A stretch of 64,000 nt of DNA, taken from Paludisphaera mucosa. GTDB taxonomy: Bacteria > Planctomycetota > Planctomycetia > Isosphaerales > Isosphaeraceae. Of this stretch, positions 23,371-31,417 are shown one piece after another. Below the pieces are notes generated by a model that was not told the DNA's origin, ran no database searches, and worked only from the letters and a program-made list of their open reading frames with translations. The stretch covers positions 2,976,001-3,040,000 of the forward strand of contig NZ_JARRAG010000002.1 of assembly GCF_029589435.1 (NCBI RefSeq). Reading direction: 5' to 3'. The position numbers were made by a program, and so were the translations under genes. Positions within the stretch are counted from its first letter, which is position 1. Each line of letters starts with the position of its first letter.

Positions 23371-26240
23371 GATGCGGTCGCTTCCGCCTCGCTCCGCAGC
23401 CGGAGGCCGATGGGGAGCGCGTCGCCCAGGGCCTGGCCGAGCTGGGCGGCCTCCAGCTCGTGGTACTCGCGGACGGGGAGCAGGGTCGCCTCGTCGGCGC
23501 CCAGCTTCGTCAGGGCTTCGAGGGCCCGGGCGCGGACCGGGTCGGAGAGGTCTCGGACGCGGTCGCCGGAATAGCGGGCGACCTGGCCGAGGGCGAAGAT
23601 CGCGTCGGCCGACTCGCGGCCCGGGGCGTAGGATCGGCCGGCGAGAGCCTCGACCCAGCGCTCCGCGGTCTCGCGGCGGACGACCGTGTTGGCCGGCCCG
23701 TACAGCGGCACGCGGGCGCCGAGCCGGCCCAGGCACCAGAGGACATATCCCGGGATCGCCGTTCGCGTCAGCTCCTTCGCCAGGGCGATCCCGAGCGTCT
23801 CCTTGACCTCGGCCCCGAGCCGCTCCAGGCCGGCGGCGCAGCGCCACATCTCGGCCATCTCGTGGGGCTCGGGCTTGGGCCGGCCGGCTTTCTTGGCGGG
23901 CGTCGAGCCCTTGGGCGGGTTGAGGAACGGGGCCAGCCGGCGGTGGACTTCCTCGTGGTGGGGCCGGGTCAGGCCGGCGGCGACGCGACGCCAGAGGATC
24001 CACCACTCGGCCCAGCACTGGACGTCCTTGATGTGCTTGACGCCCTGGTGGAAGACCGGCCAGAGGGCCTTGATTCGCAGCTCGTCGAGCGGGAAGCCTC
24101 GGCCCGGGCGGAGGGCGTAGCCCGCCAGGTTGTACCATCGCGACTCGTGCCGCGGGCTCTTGAGCCGCTGGTCGGCCAGGTCGCGGAGCGGCTCCCAGAA
24201 CGCCCGCAGCGCCGAGGGGGGCCAGCCGTCGCGGCCGACGTCCAGGACCTCTTCGAGCTTCTTGACGATCCGCGCCGGGCCGTCGTCGGCGTTCGCGGCC
24301 GAGGCCGGGGACAGGAACGCGGCCCGGATCGCCGCGACGGCCGCGTCCAGCTCGCCCTGCTCGACGACGATCCGGTCGGTCTCGGCGTCGGCCACCGGCT
24401 CGCGCGGCGAGTGCGTTTCGGCGGCGCCTCGAAGTTGAATCTGGAGCCGCCAGCGGCGGTCGTCGCTCCGCGACTGGCACCACAGCTCGATCGTCCCGAC
24501 CTCGGTGACGCGGGCCGCGATGTTGACCGCCGCGCGCTCGGCCTTGGCCTTGCGGCCGACCCGCATCAGGCTCTGGAGCGGAGGCAGCTCGCGGATCGAG
24601 TCGGGGTCGGCCGCCACCAGGTCGCCCGGCTTGTCGTCGGGGCGGACGGAGCTGCTCGCCAGCGGGAAGACCACCGCCTGGCCCATGAGCAGGTCGAAGT
24701 CGCGGCCCTTGATCGCGATCTCGTCCCCCTCCTCGGCGTCGCGGGGGACCACGCAGAGCCAGGGCTTCTCGGGCCGGTCGCTCTCCAGCCCGACGTAGAA
24801 CGACCGGGCCGTCCCGCCGCCGATCCGGATGCCGCCGCCGCGGCGGACGACGCCATAGTACGCCGCGCCATGGGCGACGGCCAGGTCGAGCGAGACGTTC
24901 GACAGCACGCGCGGGGCGTAGGCCGGGCCCGGGTCGTCGGCGAACCACGAGCCGACGACGTCGACGAGGCGCTGGCGGATCGTCTCGGGCGTGAGCGCGC
25001 CGCCGTTGAAGAGGATCGCGTCGGGCCGCGCGGGGCGGTCGTCCGGCGGATGAGCCCCCTGCCCGACCGCGTGGGTCTGATGCTTGCGGAGGAACGACGC
25101 CAGGTGCCGGGGCACGGCCGGGTCGGCGACGAACGGCAGGCCGAACTCCTGGAGGCCCAGCTTCGAGCCCTTCGCCGGCTCCTCGCCGCGGGCCGACTGG
25201 GGGAAGAAGCCGTCGAGCGCGATTCGCCGGACCTCGTCCCGCGACAGCTCCGACTGGATGCTGCCGCCGATGATCCGCGACCCCCGCCCGGCGATCGTGA
25301 CGGGCCAGCGCTCCAGCGGCGGCGACTGCGTCACCAGGAGCTTCTCCTTGGCCGTCCGGCAGGCGAACCGCAGGGCGCTCCACTGCTCGCCGTCGAGCTT
25401 CAGGCCGCCCAGTTTCTTCTCGACGTGATGCGCCAGCGCGAGGTCGATGTTGTCGCCGCCGAGCATCAGGTGGTCGCCGACCGCGACCCGGCGGAAGCCC
25501 GGCCCGGTGGGGGTCTCGGCCACGGTGATGAGGCTGAAGTCGGTCGTGCCGCCACCGATGTCGCAGACGAGGATCAACTCGCCGGCGCGGACCTCACGTT
25601 GCCAGCGCTCCTGGTGGGTGACGATCCAGCAGTAGAAGGCCGCCTGAGGCTCCTCCAGGAGCGTGACCGATTCCAGCCCCGCGCGACGGGCCGCGGCCAG
25701 GGTCAGCTCGCGGGCCGCCTCATCGAACGAGGCGGGGACGGTCAGGACGATCTCCTGCTTCTCCAGCCGCCGCGTCGGCTCGTCGCCGGCGATCGCGTGG
25801 TTCCAGGCGTCTCGGACGTGGATCAGGTAGTCCGCCGAGGCCTCGACGGGCGAGATCTTCCGGACCTCGGGAGGCGCCCCCCAGGGAAGGATGGCGGCCT
25901 CGCGATCGACCCCCGGGTGGCAGAGCCAGCTCTTGGCGCTGGAGACCAGCCGGCTCGGGACCTTCGCTCCTTGCAGCCGGGCGAACTCGCCGACGATCCG
26001 GTCGCCGCCGTCGCCCCAGGGAAGCTGAGCCGCCCCCGGCGGCAGTTCCGGCCCCCCCGCCAGGTAGACGAACGAGGGGAGCATCGCCCGCGGCGCGGTC
26101 TCCCCCGGCGCGACGAGCTGGGGGACTTCGAACGCCCGGATGTCCGCCGCCGGCCGCTCCTTCCCCTTCGTGTCGACGTACGACACGGCGCAGTTGGTGG
26201 TCCCCAGGTCGATCCCGACGATGTAACGTGATCGCGTCAT
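23367..26240 (-). CDS. Hsp70 family protein with long C-terminal extension
   Basis: A 957-residue protein. The first about 580 residues form an Hsp70/actin-like ATPase: 'VGIDLGTTNCAVSYVD' (phosphate 1), 'LVCDIGGGTTDFSLI' (phosphate 2) and 'LEEPQAAFY' (connect region). No classical substrate-binding domain is recognisable. Instead, residues about 650-957 form an alpha-rich domain resembling the DUF3731-type tail of YegD-like Hsp70s. In other bacteria such a long Hsp70 is usually adjacent to a short Hsp70 and a DUF2760 gene; here those two lie 20 kb away (46.6-48.9 kb). Its client is unknown. A good promoter match lies 57 bases upstream. Confidence 0.88.
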   Translation of the reverse strand: MTRSRYIVGIDLGTTNCAVSYVDTKGKERPAADIRAFEVPQLVAPGETAPRAMLPSFVYLAGGPELPPGAAQLPWGDGGDRIVGEFARLQGAKVPSRLVSSAKSWLCHPGVDREAAILPWGAPPEVRKISPVEASADYLIHVRDAWNHAIAGDEPTRRLEKQEIVLTVPASFDEAARELTLAAARRAGLESVTLLEEPQAAFYCWIVTHQERWQREVRAGELILVCDIGGGTTDFSLITVAETPTGPGFRRVAVGDHLMLGGDNIDLALAHHVEKKLGGLKLDGEQWSALRFACRTAKEKLLVTQSPPLERWPVTIAGRGSRIIGGSIQSELSRDEVRRIALDGFFPQSARGEEPAKGSKLGLQEFGLPFVADPAVPRHLASFLRKHQTHAVGQGAHPPDDRPARPDAILFNGGALTPETIRQRLVDVVGSWFADDPGPAYAPRVLSNVSLDLAVAHGAAYYGVVRRGGGIRIGGGTARSFYVGLESDRPEKPWLCVVPRDAEEGDEIAIKGRDFDLLMGQAVVFPLASSSVRPDDKPGDLVAADPDSIRELPPLQSLMRVGRKAKAERAAVNIAARVTEVGTIELWCQSRSDDRRWRLQIQLRGAAETHSPREPVADAETDRIVVEQGELDAAVAAIRAAFLSPASAANADDGPARIVKKLEEVLDVGRDGWPPSALRAFWEPLRDLADQRLKSPRHESRWYNLAGYALRPGRGFPLDELRIKALWPVFHQGVKHIKDVQCWAEWWILWRRVAAGLTRPHHEEVHRRLAPFLNPPKGSTPAKKAGRPKPEPHEMAEMWRCAAGLERLGAEVKETLGIALAKELTRTAIPGYVLWCLGRLGARVPLYGPANTVVRRETAERWVEALAGRSYAPGRESADAIFALGQVARYSGDRVRDLSDPVRARALEALTKLGADEATLLPVREYHELEAAQLGQALGDALPIGLRLRSEAEATAS

Positions 26241-26296
26241 CCGCAGCCTTCGCCCCGACTCGCCCCGCCCCGCACCTCTCCGACCGCCGCCGATCC

Positions 26297-26325
26297 ATCA
26301 TAGTCCGGCGGACGGCCCGCTCCAA
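26297..26325 (-). promoter_or_regulatory. Predicted promoter of the long Hsp70 gene
   Basis: On the minus strand TTGGAG (26320-26325), a 17-base spacer and TATGAT (26297-26302), ending 57 bases before the Hsp70 start. TATGAT matches TATAAT at five of six positions. Confidence 0.55.
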
Positions 26326-26364
26326 CGCCACCGACGATGGGACGGCCGAGACGCGGCCGATCGC

Positions 26365-27432
26365 TCAGGCCGCCGAGCCGACCGCCCGGGCCAGCCGAGG
26401 ACGGACGACCGACCAGACGCGGTCGGGGCTGACCTCGTCGTGGCATTCCAGGCGGTCGCAGGTCTTGAGGAAGCTCGGGGCGCACCAGACGCAGCTCCGC
26501 ACCACCGCCGCACGCGGCCCGTACGGACCGGTCAGCCTGGGATCGGTGCAGGTGTAGACCCCCACGACCGAGGCCCCGACCGCCGCCGCCAGGTGGAGCG
26601 GCCCGGTGTCGTTCGAGAGGTAGACGTCTGACCGCCTCGCCAGCGCCGCGAGCTGGAGCAGAGAGGTCCCGCCGCAGAGGTCCAGGACCGGCGTCTTCCC
26701 CAGGCTTTCGCGCAGGGCGTCGACCAGCTCGCGATCCTCGGGGGCCCCGACGGCGACCACCGCCGCGCCGAATTCGGCGACCGCCCGCCGCGCGATCTCG
26801 GCGAAGTTGCGGACGGGCCAGCGCTTGGTCAGCCAGCGCGAGCCGACGTTCAGGACCAGCCGGGGTCGCGGCACGCCGCCCAGGACGCGATCGGCCCAGG
26901 CCTCGTCCGCCTCGCCGACGGGGAGCGAGAACTGGGGCTCGGACGGGTGCCCGCCCAGGGCCTCGGCGACGACCATGACCCGGTCGACGGCGTGGACGCT
27001 CGCCCGGGGGGCGTCGACCGTATGCGTGTAAAACCAGCCGGCCCCCTCGCGGGCGTCGGCCAGGCCCACACGGATCGGGGCCCGCGTCGCGGCCGTCATG
27101 AGGCCCGAGCGCAAAAGCCCCTGGAGGTCGATCGTCAGGTCGAACCGCTCGCGGGCCAGCGCCGAGGTGAGGCTCGCGATCCCGCGTAGACCTTTCAGCG
27201 AGATCCCTGAAGGCCCCTTGTCGTAGGGGATGACGCGGTCGAGGTCGGCCCGGCCCTCGAGGAGGCTCCGGAACGACCGGCTCACGACCCAGCTCAGGTG
27301 GGCGTCGGGCCAGAGCCTGCGCAGCTCGGGGAGGATCGGCAGCGAGTGCACGACGTCGCCGAGGGAACTCGGCTTGATGATGCAGACCCGCCCCGGCGGC
27401 CGGCGGCCGAGGATTTCCGACAACGATCCCAT
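26365..27432 (-). CDS. Glycosyltransferase family 9 (heptosyltransferase-like)
   Basis: A 355-residue GT9 protein of the WaaC/WaaF/WaaQ type, which moves heptose from ADP-heptose to LPS core. Typical text: 'RVCIIKPSSLGDVVHSLPIL' near the start, 'FDLTIDLQGLLRSGLM', 'LNVGSRWLTKRWP' and 'DVYLSNDTGPLHLAAAVG' (sugar-nucleotide site). The C-terminal Cys-containing segment ('SCVWCAPSFLKTCDRLECHD') is common in this family. The sugar and acceptor are not certain. With kdsB and the LptD-like barrel it supports LPS assembly. ATG 27432 follows AAGGGAG. The gene is divergent from the hydrolase at 27530. Confidence 0.88.
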   Translation of the reverse strand: MGSLSEILGRRPPGRVCIIKPSSLGDVVHSLPILPELRRLWPDAHLSWVVSRSFRSLLEGRADLDRVIPYDKGPSGISLKGLRGIASLTSALARERFDLTIDLQGLLRSGLMTAATRAPIRVGLADAREGAGWFYTHTVDAPRASVHAVDRVMVVAEALGGHPSEPQFSLPVGEADEAWADRVLGGVPRPRLVLNVGSRWLTKRWPVRNFAEIARRAVAEFGAAVVAVGAPEDRELVDALRESLGKTPVLDLCGGTSLLQLAALARRSDVYLSNDTGPLHLAAAVGASVVGVYTCTDPRLTGPYGPRAAVVRSCVWCAPSFLKTCDRLECHDEVSPDRVWSVVRPRLARAVGSAA

Positions 27433-27473
27433 AGCCGGGGAACTCCCTTTCCCGTAACTTCCAGTGGGGCCGT

Positions 27474-27502
27474 AGCCTAGCCCGGACGCCGATTCCCGAC
27501 AA
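27474..27502 (-). promoter_or_regulatory. Predicted promoter of the GT9 gene
   Basis: TTGTCG (27497-27502) and TAGGCT (27474-27479) on the minus strand with a 17-base spacer, 41 bases before the GT9 start. Confidence 0.45.
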
Positions 27503-27529
27503 CCCGGCTTTCGCAGGGAGCACTCGCCG

Positions 27530-28531
27530 ATGTTCGTCGCTTCGTTGCTCTTAGGCTCGATCCTGGGCCTGGCCCCCCCCGCCGTCGAGCGCGGCGAGGT
27601 CGTCGTCCGCCCCGGCCCGAGCGAGGCGGCCGTCCCCGAGCGATTCCGGCTCCAACCGGCGACGTTCGCCTACGAATTGACGCCGGTGGACCAGCCCGGC
27701 CGGTGTCGGGTCTCGACGCTGACGTTCCCGTCGCCCGTCGAGACGCCCGACGTCGCCAACAACACAGTGCACGCCGAGTACTTCGAGCCCGTCGGCTTCC
27801 CGGGCCGGCGGCCGGCGGTCGTCGTGCTGCACATCCTGGGCTCGGACTTCCCGCTCTCGCGCTACCTGGCCGCCCGGCTGGCCGACCGCGGCGTCGCAGC
27901 GCTGTTCGTCAAGCTCCCCTATTATGGAGAGCGCCGGACGGCGAACGGCCCCGGACCGGTCCCCCGCAAGTTCCTCTCGGACGACATCGAGCGGACGATG
28001 CGGTCGATGCGCCAGGGGGTCTGCGACGTCCGCCGCGGCCTGCGGTGGCTGGCCTCGCGGCTCGACGTCGACCCCGAGCGGCTGGGGATGACCGGGATCA
28101 GCCTGGGGGGGATCGTGTCGTCGCTCGTCGCCTCGGTCGACCCCGACGTCAAGTCGGCCGCCCTGCTGCTGGCCGGCGGCGACCTCGCCAACGTCCTCTG
28201 GGAGATGCCCGAGACGGCCCCCTTCCGCAAGGCGTGGGGCGAGGCGGGCAAGACCGTCGCCGACCTCAAGGCCATGACCGACCCGTACGACCCCCTCACC
28301 TACGCCGCCGGCCTGGCGGGCAAGCGAGTCCTGATGATCGCCGGGAACGTCGACGAGGTGATCCCGCCGGCCTCGGCCCGGATGCTCTGGGAGGCCGCGG
28401 GGAAGCCGCCGATCGTCTGGTACGACTGCGGCCACTACTCGGCCGCCGGCTATCTGCTGCCTGCCATGCGGCGGGCCGTCGACTTCCTGGGGGGCGAGGC
28501 CCGGCCGGGCGCGGGGCCGGCCTCGGGCTGA
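27530..28531 (+). CDS. Alpha/beta hydrolase family protein
   Basis: A 333-residue protein with a weak hydrophobic N-terminus (MFVASLLLGSILGLA), possibly an export signal. The hydrolase fold shows 'VVVLHILGSDFPL' at 97-109, nucleophile Ser191 in GISLGG, Asp in 'AGNVDEVIP' and His in 'DCGHYSA'. It resembles the dienelactone-hydrolase/acetyl-xylan-esterase-like group within the fold; the substrate is unknown. It is unrelated in detail to the hydrolase at 22042, which has an extra N-terminal domain. The start codon is the first ATG after the divergent promoter region. Confidence 0.84.
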   Translation: MFVASLLLGSILGLAPPAVERGEVVVRPGPSEAAVPERFRLQPATFAYELTPVDQPGRCRVSTLTFPSPVETPDVANNTVHAEYFEPVGFPGRRPAVVVLHILGSDFPLSRYLAARLADRGVAALFVKLPYYGERRTANGPGPVPRKFLSDDIERTMRSMRQGVCDVRRGLRWLASRLDVDPERLGMTGISLGGIVSSLVASVDPDVKSAALLLAGGDLANVLWEMPETAPFRKAWGEAGKTVADLKAMTDPYDPLTYAAGLAGKRVLMIAGNVDEVIPPASARMLWEAAGKPPIVWYDCGHYSAAGYLLPAMRRAVDFLGGEARPGAGPASG

Positions 28532-28546
28532 GGCCGGCGGTCGCGA

Positions 28547-28575
28547 TTGTCAGAACCCAGGCTTGGGGGTATCCT
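28547..28575 (+). promoter_or_regulatory. Predicted promoter of the VOC gene
   Basis: TTGTCA (28547-28552), a 17-base spacer and TATCCT (28570-28575). The pair is close to the sigma-70 consensus and ends 56 bases before the VOC start. Confidence 0.55.
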
Positions 28576-28631
28576 GCCGCGGAATCCAGGGTCGAGATCG
28601 AGCCGTCGTATCATGCGGAAAGGGTCATGCC

Positions 28632-29045
28632 ATGGGGGCCTCCGTCACGAGCGTCTTCCTCTATGTAAAAGACGTTCGGCGTTCGCTGGAGTTCTACAAC
28701 GAGGTCGTGGGCGCCGAGATCCTGCAGGTCCACGCCGAGCAGGAGAACGGCCCCTACAGCCTGGCGATCCTGCGCATCGAGGCCTTCACGGTCATGCTCC
28801 ACGCCCAGGAGGCGCACGCCGAGGAGTTCGCCGACACCCGGCTCGGCGTGGGGATCCACCTCCAGCTCCAGGTCGACGACGTCGACGCCTTCTACCAGAA
28901 GTGCCTCGACGAGGGGGCCATGCTCAGCGTCTCGGGCGAGCCGGCCGACCAGGAGTGGGGATGGCGCGAGTTCGCCCTCCGAGACCCCGACGGCTTCGTG
29001 TGGTCGGTCTACCAGGACAAGTCCGAAGGTCAGTGGACCGCCTGA
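28632..29045 (+). CDS. VOC family (glyoxalase/bleomycin resistance-like) protein
   Basis: A 137-residue protein of the vicinal oxygen chelate fold. It shows two beta-alpha-beta-beta-beta modules: 'VTSVFLYVKDVRRSLEFYNEV' opens the first and 'HLQLQVDDVDAFYQKCLDEG' the second, ending 'RDPDGFVWSVYQ'. The fold serves glyoxalases, dioxygenases and antibiotic-binding proteins; the actual role is unknown. ATG 28632 was selected because the fold starts four residues later. Its stop overlaps the converging rsmE stop by 16 bases. Confidence 0.85.
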   Translation: MGASVTSVFLYVKDVRRSLEFYNEVVGAEILQVHAEQENGPYSLAILRIEAFTVMLHAQEAHAEEFADTRLGVGIHLQLQVDDVDAFYQKCLDEGAMLSVSGEPADQEWGWREFALRDPDGFVWSVYQDKSEGQWTA

Positions 29046-29743
29046 ACCCGGGCCAGGATCGCGGCGGCCCCGGCCAGGACGGCGGTCTCGATCCGCAGGA
29101 TCGACGCGGTCAGGCGGACCCGGATCCAGCCCGTCGCGACGGCCTGCTCGGTCTCCTCGTCCGTCAGCCCTCCCTCCGGGCCGACCACCAGGCGGACGGC
29201 GACGCCCGGCGCGATCGGCGGCCAGGCGTGGCACGGGACGCCCGCGGGGTCGGCGAGCAGGCGGAGGCCGTCGGCTCGTCCCAGGAACGCCCCCAGCGCC
29301 TCGGGAGGGGACAGATCCATGAGACGGCTGCGTCCTGACTGCTTCGAGGCCTCGACGATCGTCCTCCGGAGCCGATCGAGCTTCGAGCCGCGGGGATCGA
29401 CGACCGAACGCTCGGTGACCAGCGGCACGACCCGCGCCACGCCGATCTCGACCGCCTTCTCCACGAGCCAGTCGAACCGGTCCCCCTTGGGGACGGCCGT
29501 CCCGACCTCGATCGAGCAGGCGGACTCGCGGTCGGGGAGCGGCGGGCCCTCGGCTTCGAGCGCGACGGCGTCCTTGCCGGCCGTCGCGACCCGGGCGGCG
29601 ACGGCGAACCCCCGGCCGTCGAACAGCTCGACGAGGTCGCCGACCCCATGCCGGCAGACGCGGGTCAGGTGACGCGACTCGTCGGCGTCCAGGCGATAGC
29701 GGCCGTCGACCGGCGGCGTGGGGCAGTAGAAGCGTTGCGACAA
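29030..29743 (-). CDS. rsmE: 16S rRNA (uracil(1498)-N(3))-methyltransferase
   Basis: A 237-residue SPOUT-class methyltransferase. It methylates U1498 of 16S rRNA using S-adenosylmethionine. The C-terminal knot motifs are present: 'RLVVGPEGGLTDEE' and 'LRIETAVLAGAAAIL'. The N-terminal PUA-like part opens 'SQRFYCPTPP', as in RsmE. There is no ATG there; TTG at 29743, behind GGAG, fits the usual RsmE start. The 'AVPKGDRFDWLVEKAVEIGV' segment is the family substrate-binding loop. It converges with the VOC gene. Confidence 0.9.
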   Translation of the reverse strand: MSQRFYCPTPPVDGRYRLDADESRHLTRVCRHGVGDLVELFDGRGFAVAARVATAGKDAVALEAEGPPLPDRESACSIEVGTAVPKGDRFDWLVEKAVEIGVARVVPLVTERSVVDPRGSKLDRLRRTIVEASKQSGRSRLMDLSPPEALGAFLGRADGLRLLADPAGVPCHAWPPIAPGVAVRLVVGPEGGLTDEETEQAVATGWIRVRLTASILRIETAVLAGAAAILARVQAVH

Positions 29744-29806
29744 CGGGACGGCTCCGGGATGGCTCTTCAAGCTGGGGCGCGATCTCCAGGATAAAGGGGC
29801 GGGACC

Positions 29807-30580
29807 ATGTGGCGACACTGGGGGCTGAACCGGGACCCGTTCCTCGACCCGCCCGCGCGGTTCGTCCCGCTGGCCGAGCACCGCGAGGCCGTCGACCGCC
29901 TCCTGTACACGATCGAGGCCGGCCAGCCGCTGGCCGTGCTGACGGCGGCGGCGGGGGTGGGCAAGTCGACGATCCTCCGCCAGGCCCTCGCCGAGGCCCG
30001 CCGCGCGGACCGCCGGATCGCCCTGGTCGAAGACCCGATCGACGGCCCCGCGTTGCTGCGTGCGCTGGCCGATCGGCTGGCGGGTCCATCGTCCGGGCCC
30101 CTGGGCGACGACCGTGCGACGGCCTGGCGCGGGCTGGAACGCGCGGCGAAGGTCTGCACGCTCCAGGGGCGGCGCGTCGTGCTGGCCGTCGACGGCTGCG
30201 AGGGCCTCGACGCCGCTTCCCGTCCCGACCTGGAGCGGCTCGCCCGCATCGAAGGAGCCACGACCATCCTGGTTCGCCGCGACGAGGAGATCGAGGACGA
30301 CGCGCCCGCTCCCTGGACGCTGACGCTCCGTCTCTCGCCGCTGACCCGGACCGAGGCCCAGACCTACCTGTCGGACAAGTTGGCCGCCGCGGGCTGTCCC
30401 GACCGGATCTTCACCGACCGGGCCGTGGTCCGGCTGCACGCGGCGTCGCTCGGGGTGCCGAAGGGGCTCGGCCGGCTGGCCTCGCTGGCTATGGCCGCCG
30501 CGGCGTCGCGGGGGCTGGAGGCCGTCTCGTCCGAGGTCGTCGACGGCGTCGTCCCGGAATGCCGCGTCCCGCTGGGCTGA
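29807..30580 (+). CDS. ExeA/GspA-like AAA ATPase
   Basis: A 257-residue P-loop ATPase. The opening 'MWRHWGLNRDPFLDPPARF' followed by 'HREAVDRLLYTIEAGQP' is the signature start of ExeA/GspA-type ATPases. Walker A is 'AAAGVGKST' (Lys53) and Walker B 'VVLAVDGCE'. In type II secretion the family remodels peptidoglycan for assembly; many other members serve unknown envelope or DNA functions, and it lacks the peptidoglycan-binding tail of full-length ExeA. Its neighbours (RsmE and small membrane proteins) do not reveal a partner. Confidence 0.82.
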   Translation: MWRHWGLNRDPFLDPPARFVPLAEHREAVDRLLYTIEAGQPLAVLTAAAGVGKSTILRQALAEARRADRRIALVEDPIDGPALLRALADRLAGPSSGPLGDDRATAWRGLERAAKVCTLQGRRVVLAVDGCEGLDAASRPDLERLARIEGATTILVRRDEEIEDDAPAPWTLTLRLSPLTRTEAQTYLSDKLAAAGCPDRIFTDRAVVRLHAASLGVPKGLGRLASLAMAAAASRGLEAVSSEVVDGVVPECRVPLG

Positions 30581-30689
30581 GACCCGGCGCGGCGGGGTCG
30601 GGGTGGTGGCGAGGAGGCCGCCGATGCTAGAATGGTCGCACGTTTCCCGGTGACGAACACGCCGAATCCCCGCTCAGGCCCACCCCGAC

Positions 30690-31229
30690 ATGAGTGACAA
30701 CCCCGTCCCGCTCCGCGACCCGGCCCGGGCCGCCCTCCTCGCGTGGCTCGTCCCCGGCCTGGGGCACATGTACCAGGGCCGCACGGGGAAGGGGCTCCTG
30801 TACGCGTTCTGCATCCTGGGGCTGTACGTCGTCGGCTTCGCGCTCGGCGAGGGGAAGAACGTCTACTGGCGGTGGGTCAGCCCGTTCAACACCGACAAGT
30901 TCATGCTGCACTACGTCGGCCAGTTCTTCGTCGGCCTGCCCGCGCTGCCGGCCCTCATCCAGGCCACGATCCACCACTTCCGGCCCGACTCGAACTTCCT
31001 CTGGGGCTTCATGGCCGAGCCCTCTCCCAACGTGCTCAACCGCCTGCTCCTGGGCGGCAAGCCCTACGAGATCGGCCTGATCTACACGACCGTCGCCGGC
31101 CTGCTGAACGTCCTGGCCATCTACGACGCCTACGAGGGCCCCGCCTACGGTTACGGCGACGAGCCCGAACCCGAGGCGAAGGACGAGGCCGCCCAGGCGA
31201 CCGCCGTCCAGGCCGGAGGCGCGGCCTGA
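30690..31229 (+). CDS. Small polytopic membrane protein with a PGLGHxYQG motif
   Basis: A 179-residue membrane protein of unknown function. The first segment contains 'LVPGLGHMYQGRTGKG', a motif related to the TM2-type 'PGxGxxYxG' repeat. Hydrophobic segments lie near residues 15-30, 36-52, 75-95 and 128-145. The C-terminus is acidic and charged. Similar small proteins are common in planctomycetes, but I know no assigned function. It is coupled to the next gene by a TGATG overlap. A TAGAAT element at 30628-30633 is a possible -10, with no clear -35. Confidence 0.72.
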   Translation: MSDNPVPLRDPARAALLAWLVPGLGHMYQGRTGKGLLYAFCILGLYVVGFALGEGKNVYWRWVSPFNTDKFMLHYVGQFFVGLPALPALIQATIHHFRPDSNFLWGFMAEPSPNVLNRLLLGGKPYEIGLIYTTVAGLLNVLAIYDAYEGPAYGYGDEPEPEAKDEAAQATAVQAGGAA

Positions 31230-31417
31230 TGAACGCCCCGTCGCACATCTACTGGCTGATCCTGCCCCTGGTCGCCGCGATCAGCCTGGTCTACACAGCC
31301 TCGCGGTACGAGTCGTGGCCCGTCATCTGGATGCGCTCGATCCGCCTCTGCCTCTGGATCCTCGCCGCCCTGGTGGGGACGACGGCCGTCCTGCTGCTCA
31401 TCAACACCCAGAGCTGA
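31229..31417 (+). CDS. Small 62-residue membrane protein
   Basis: ATG 31229 overlaps the stop of the preceding gene (TGATG), which argues for translational coupling. The product 'MNAPSHIYWLILPLVAAISL...' has two membrane segments (about 8-23 and 37-57) separated by a short basic loop. Unknown function; it probably works with the upstream membrane protein. Its last 17 bases overlap the converging GT39-like gene. The clear operonic position makes it a real gene rather than a chance frame. Confidence 0.68.
   Translation: MNAPSHIYWLILPLVAAISLVYTASRYESWPVIWMRSIRLCLWILAALVGTTAVLLLINTQS

Noticed and set aside
21973-26231. Very long open frames on both strands across the hydrolase and Hsp70 genes (1,136 and 1,409 codons)
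   Set aside because: They are shadows of the two real genes in other frames, rich in Arg, Pro and Gly and without motifs.
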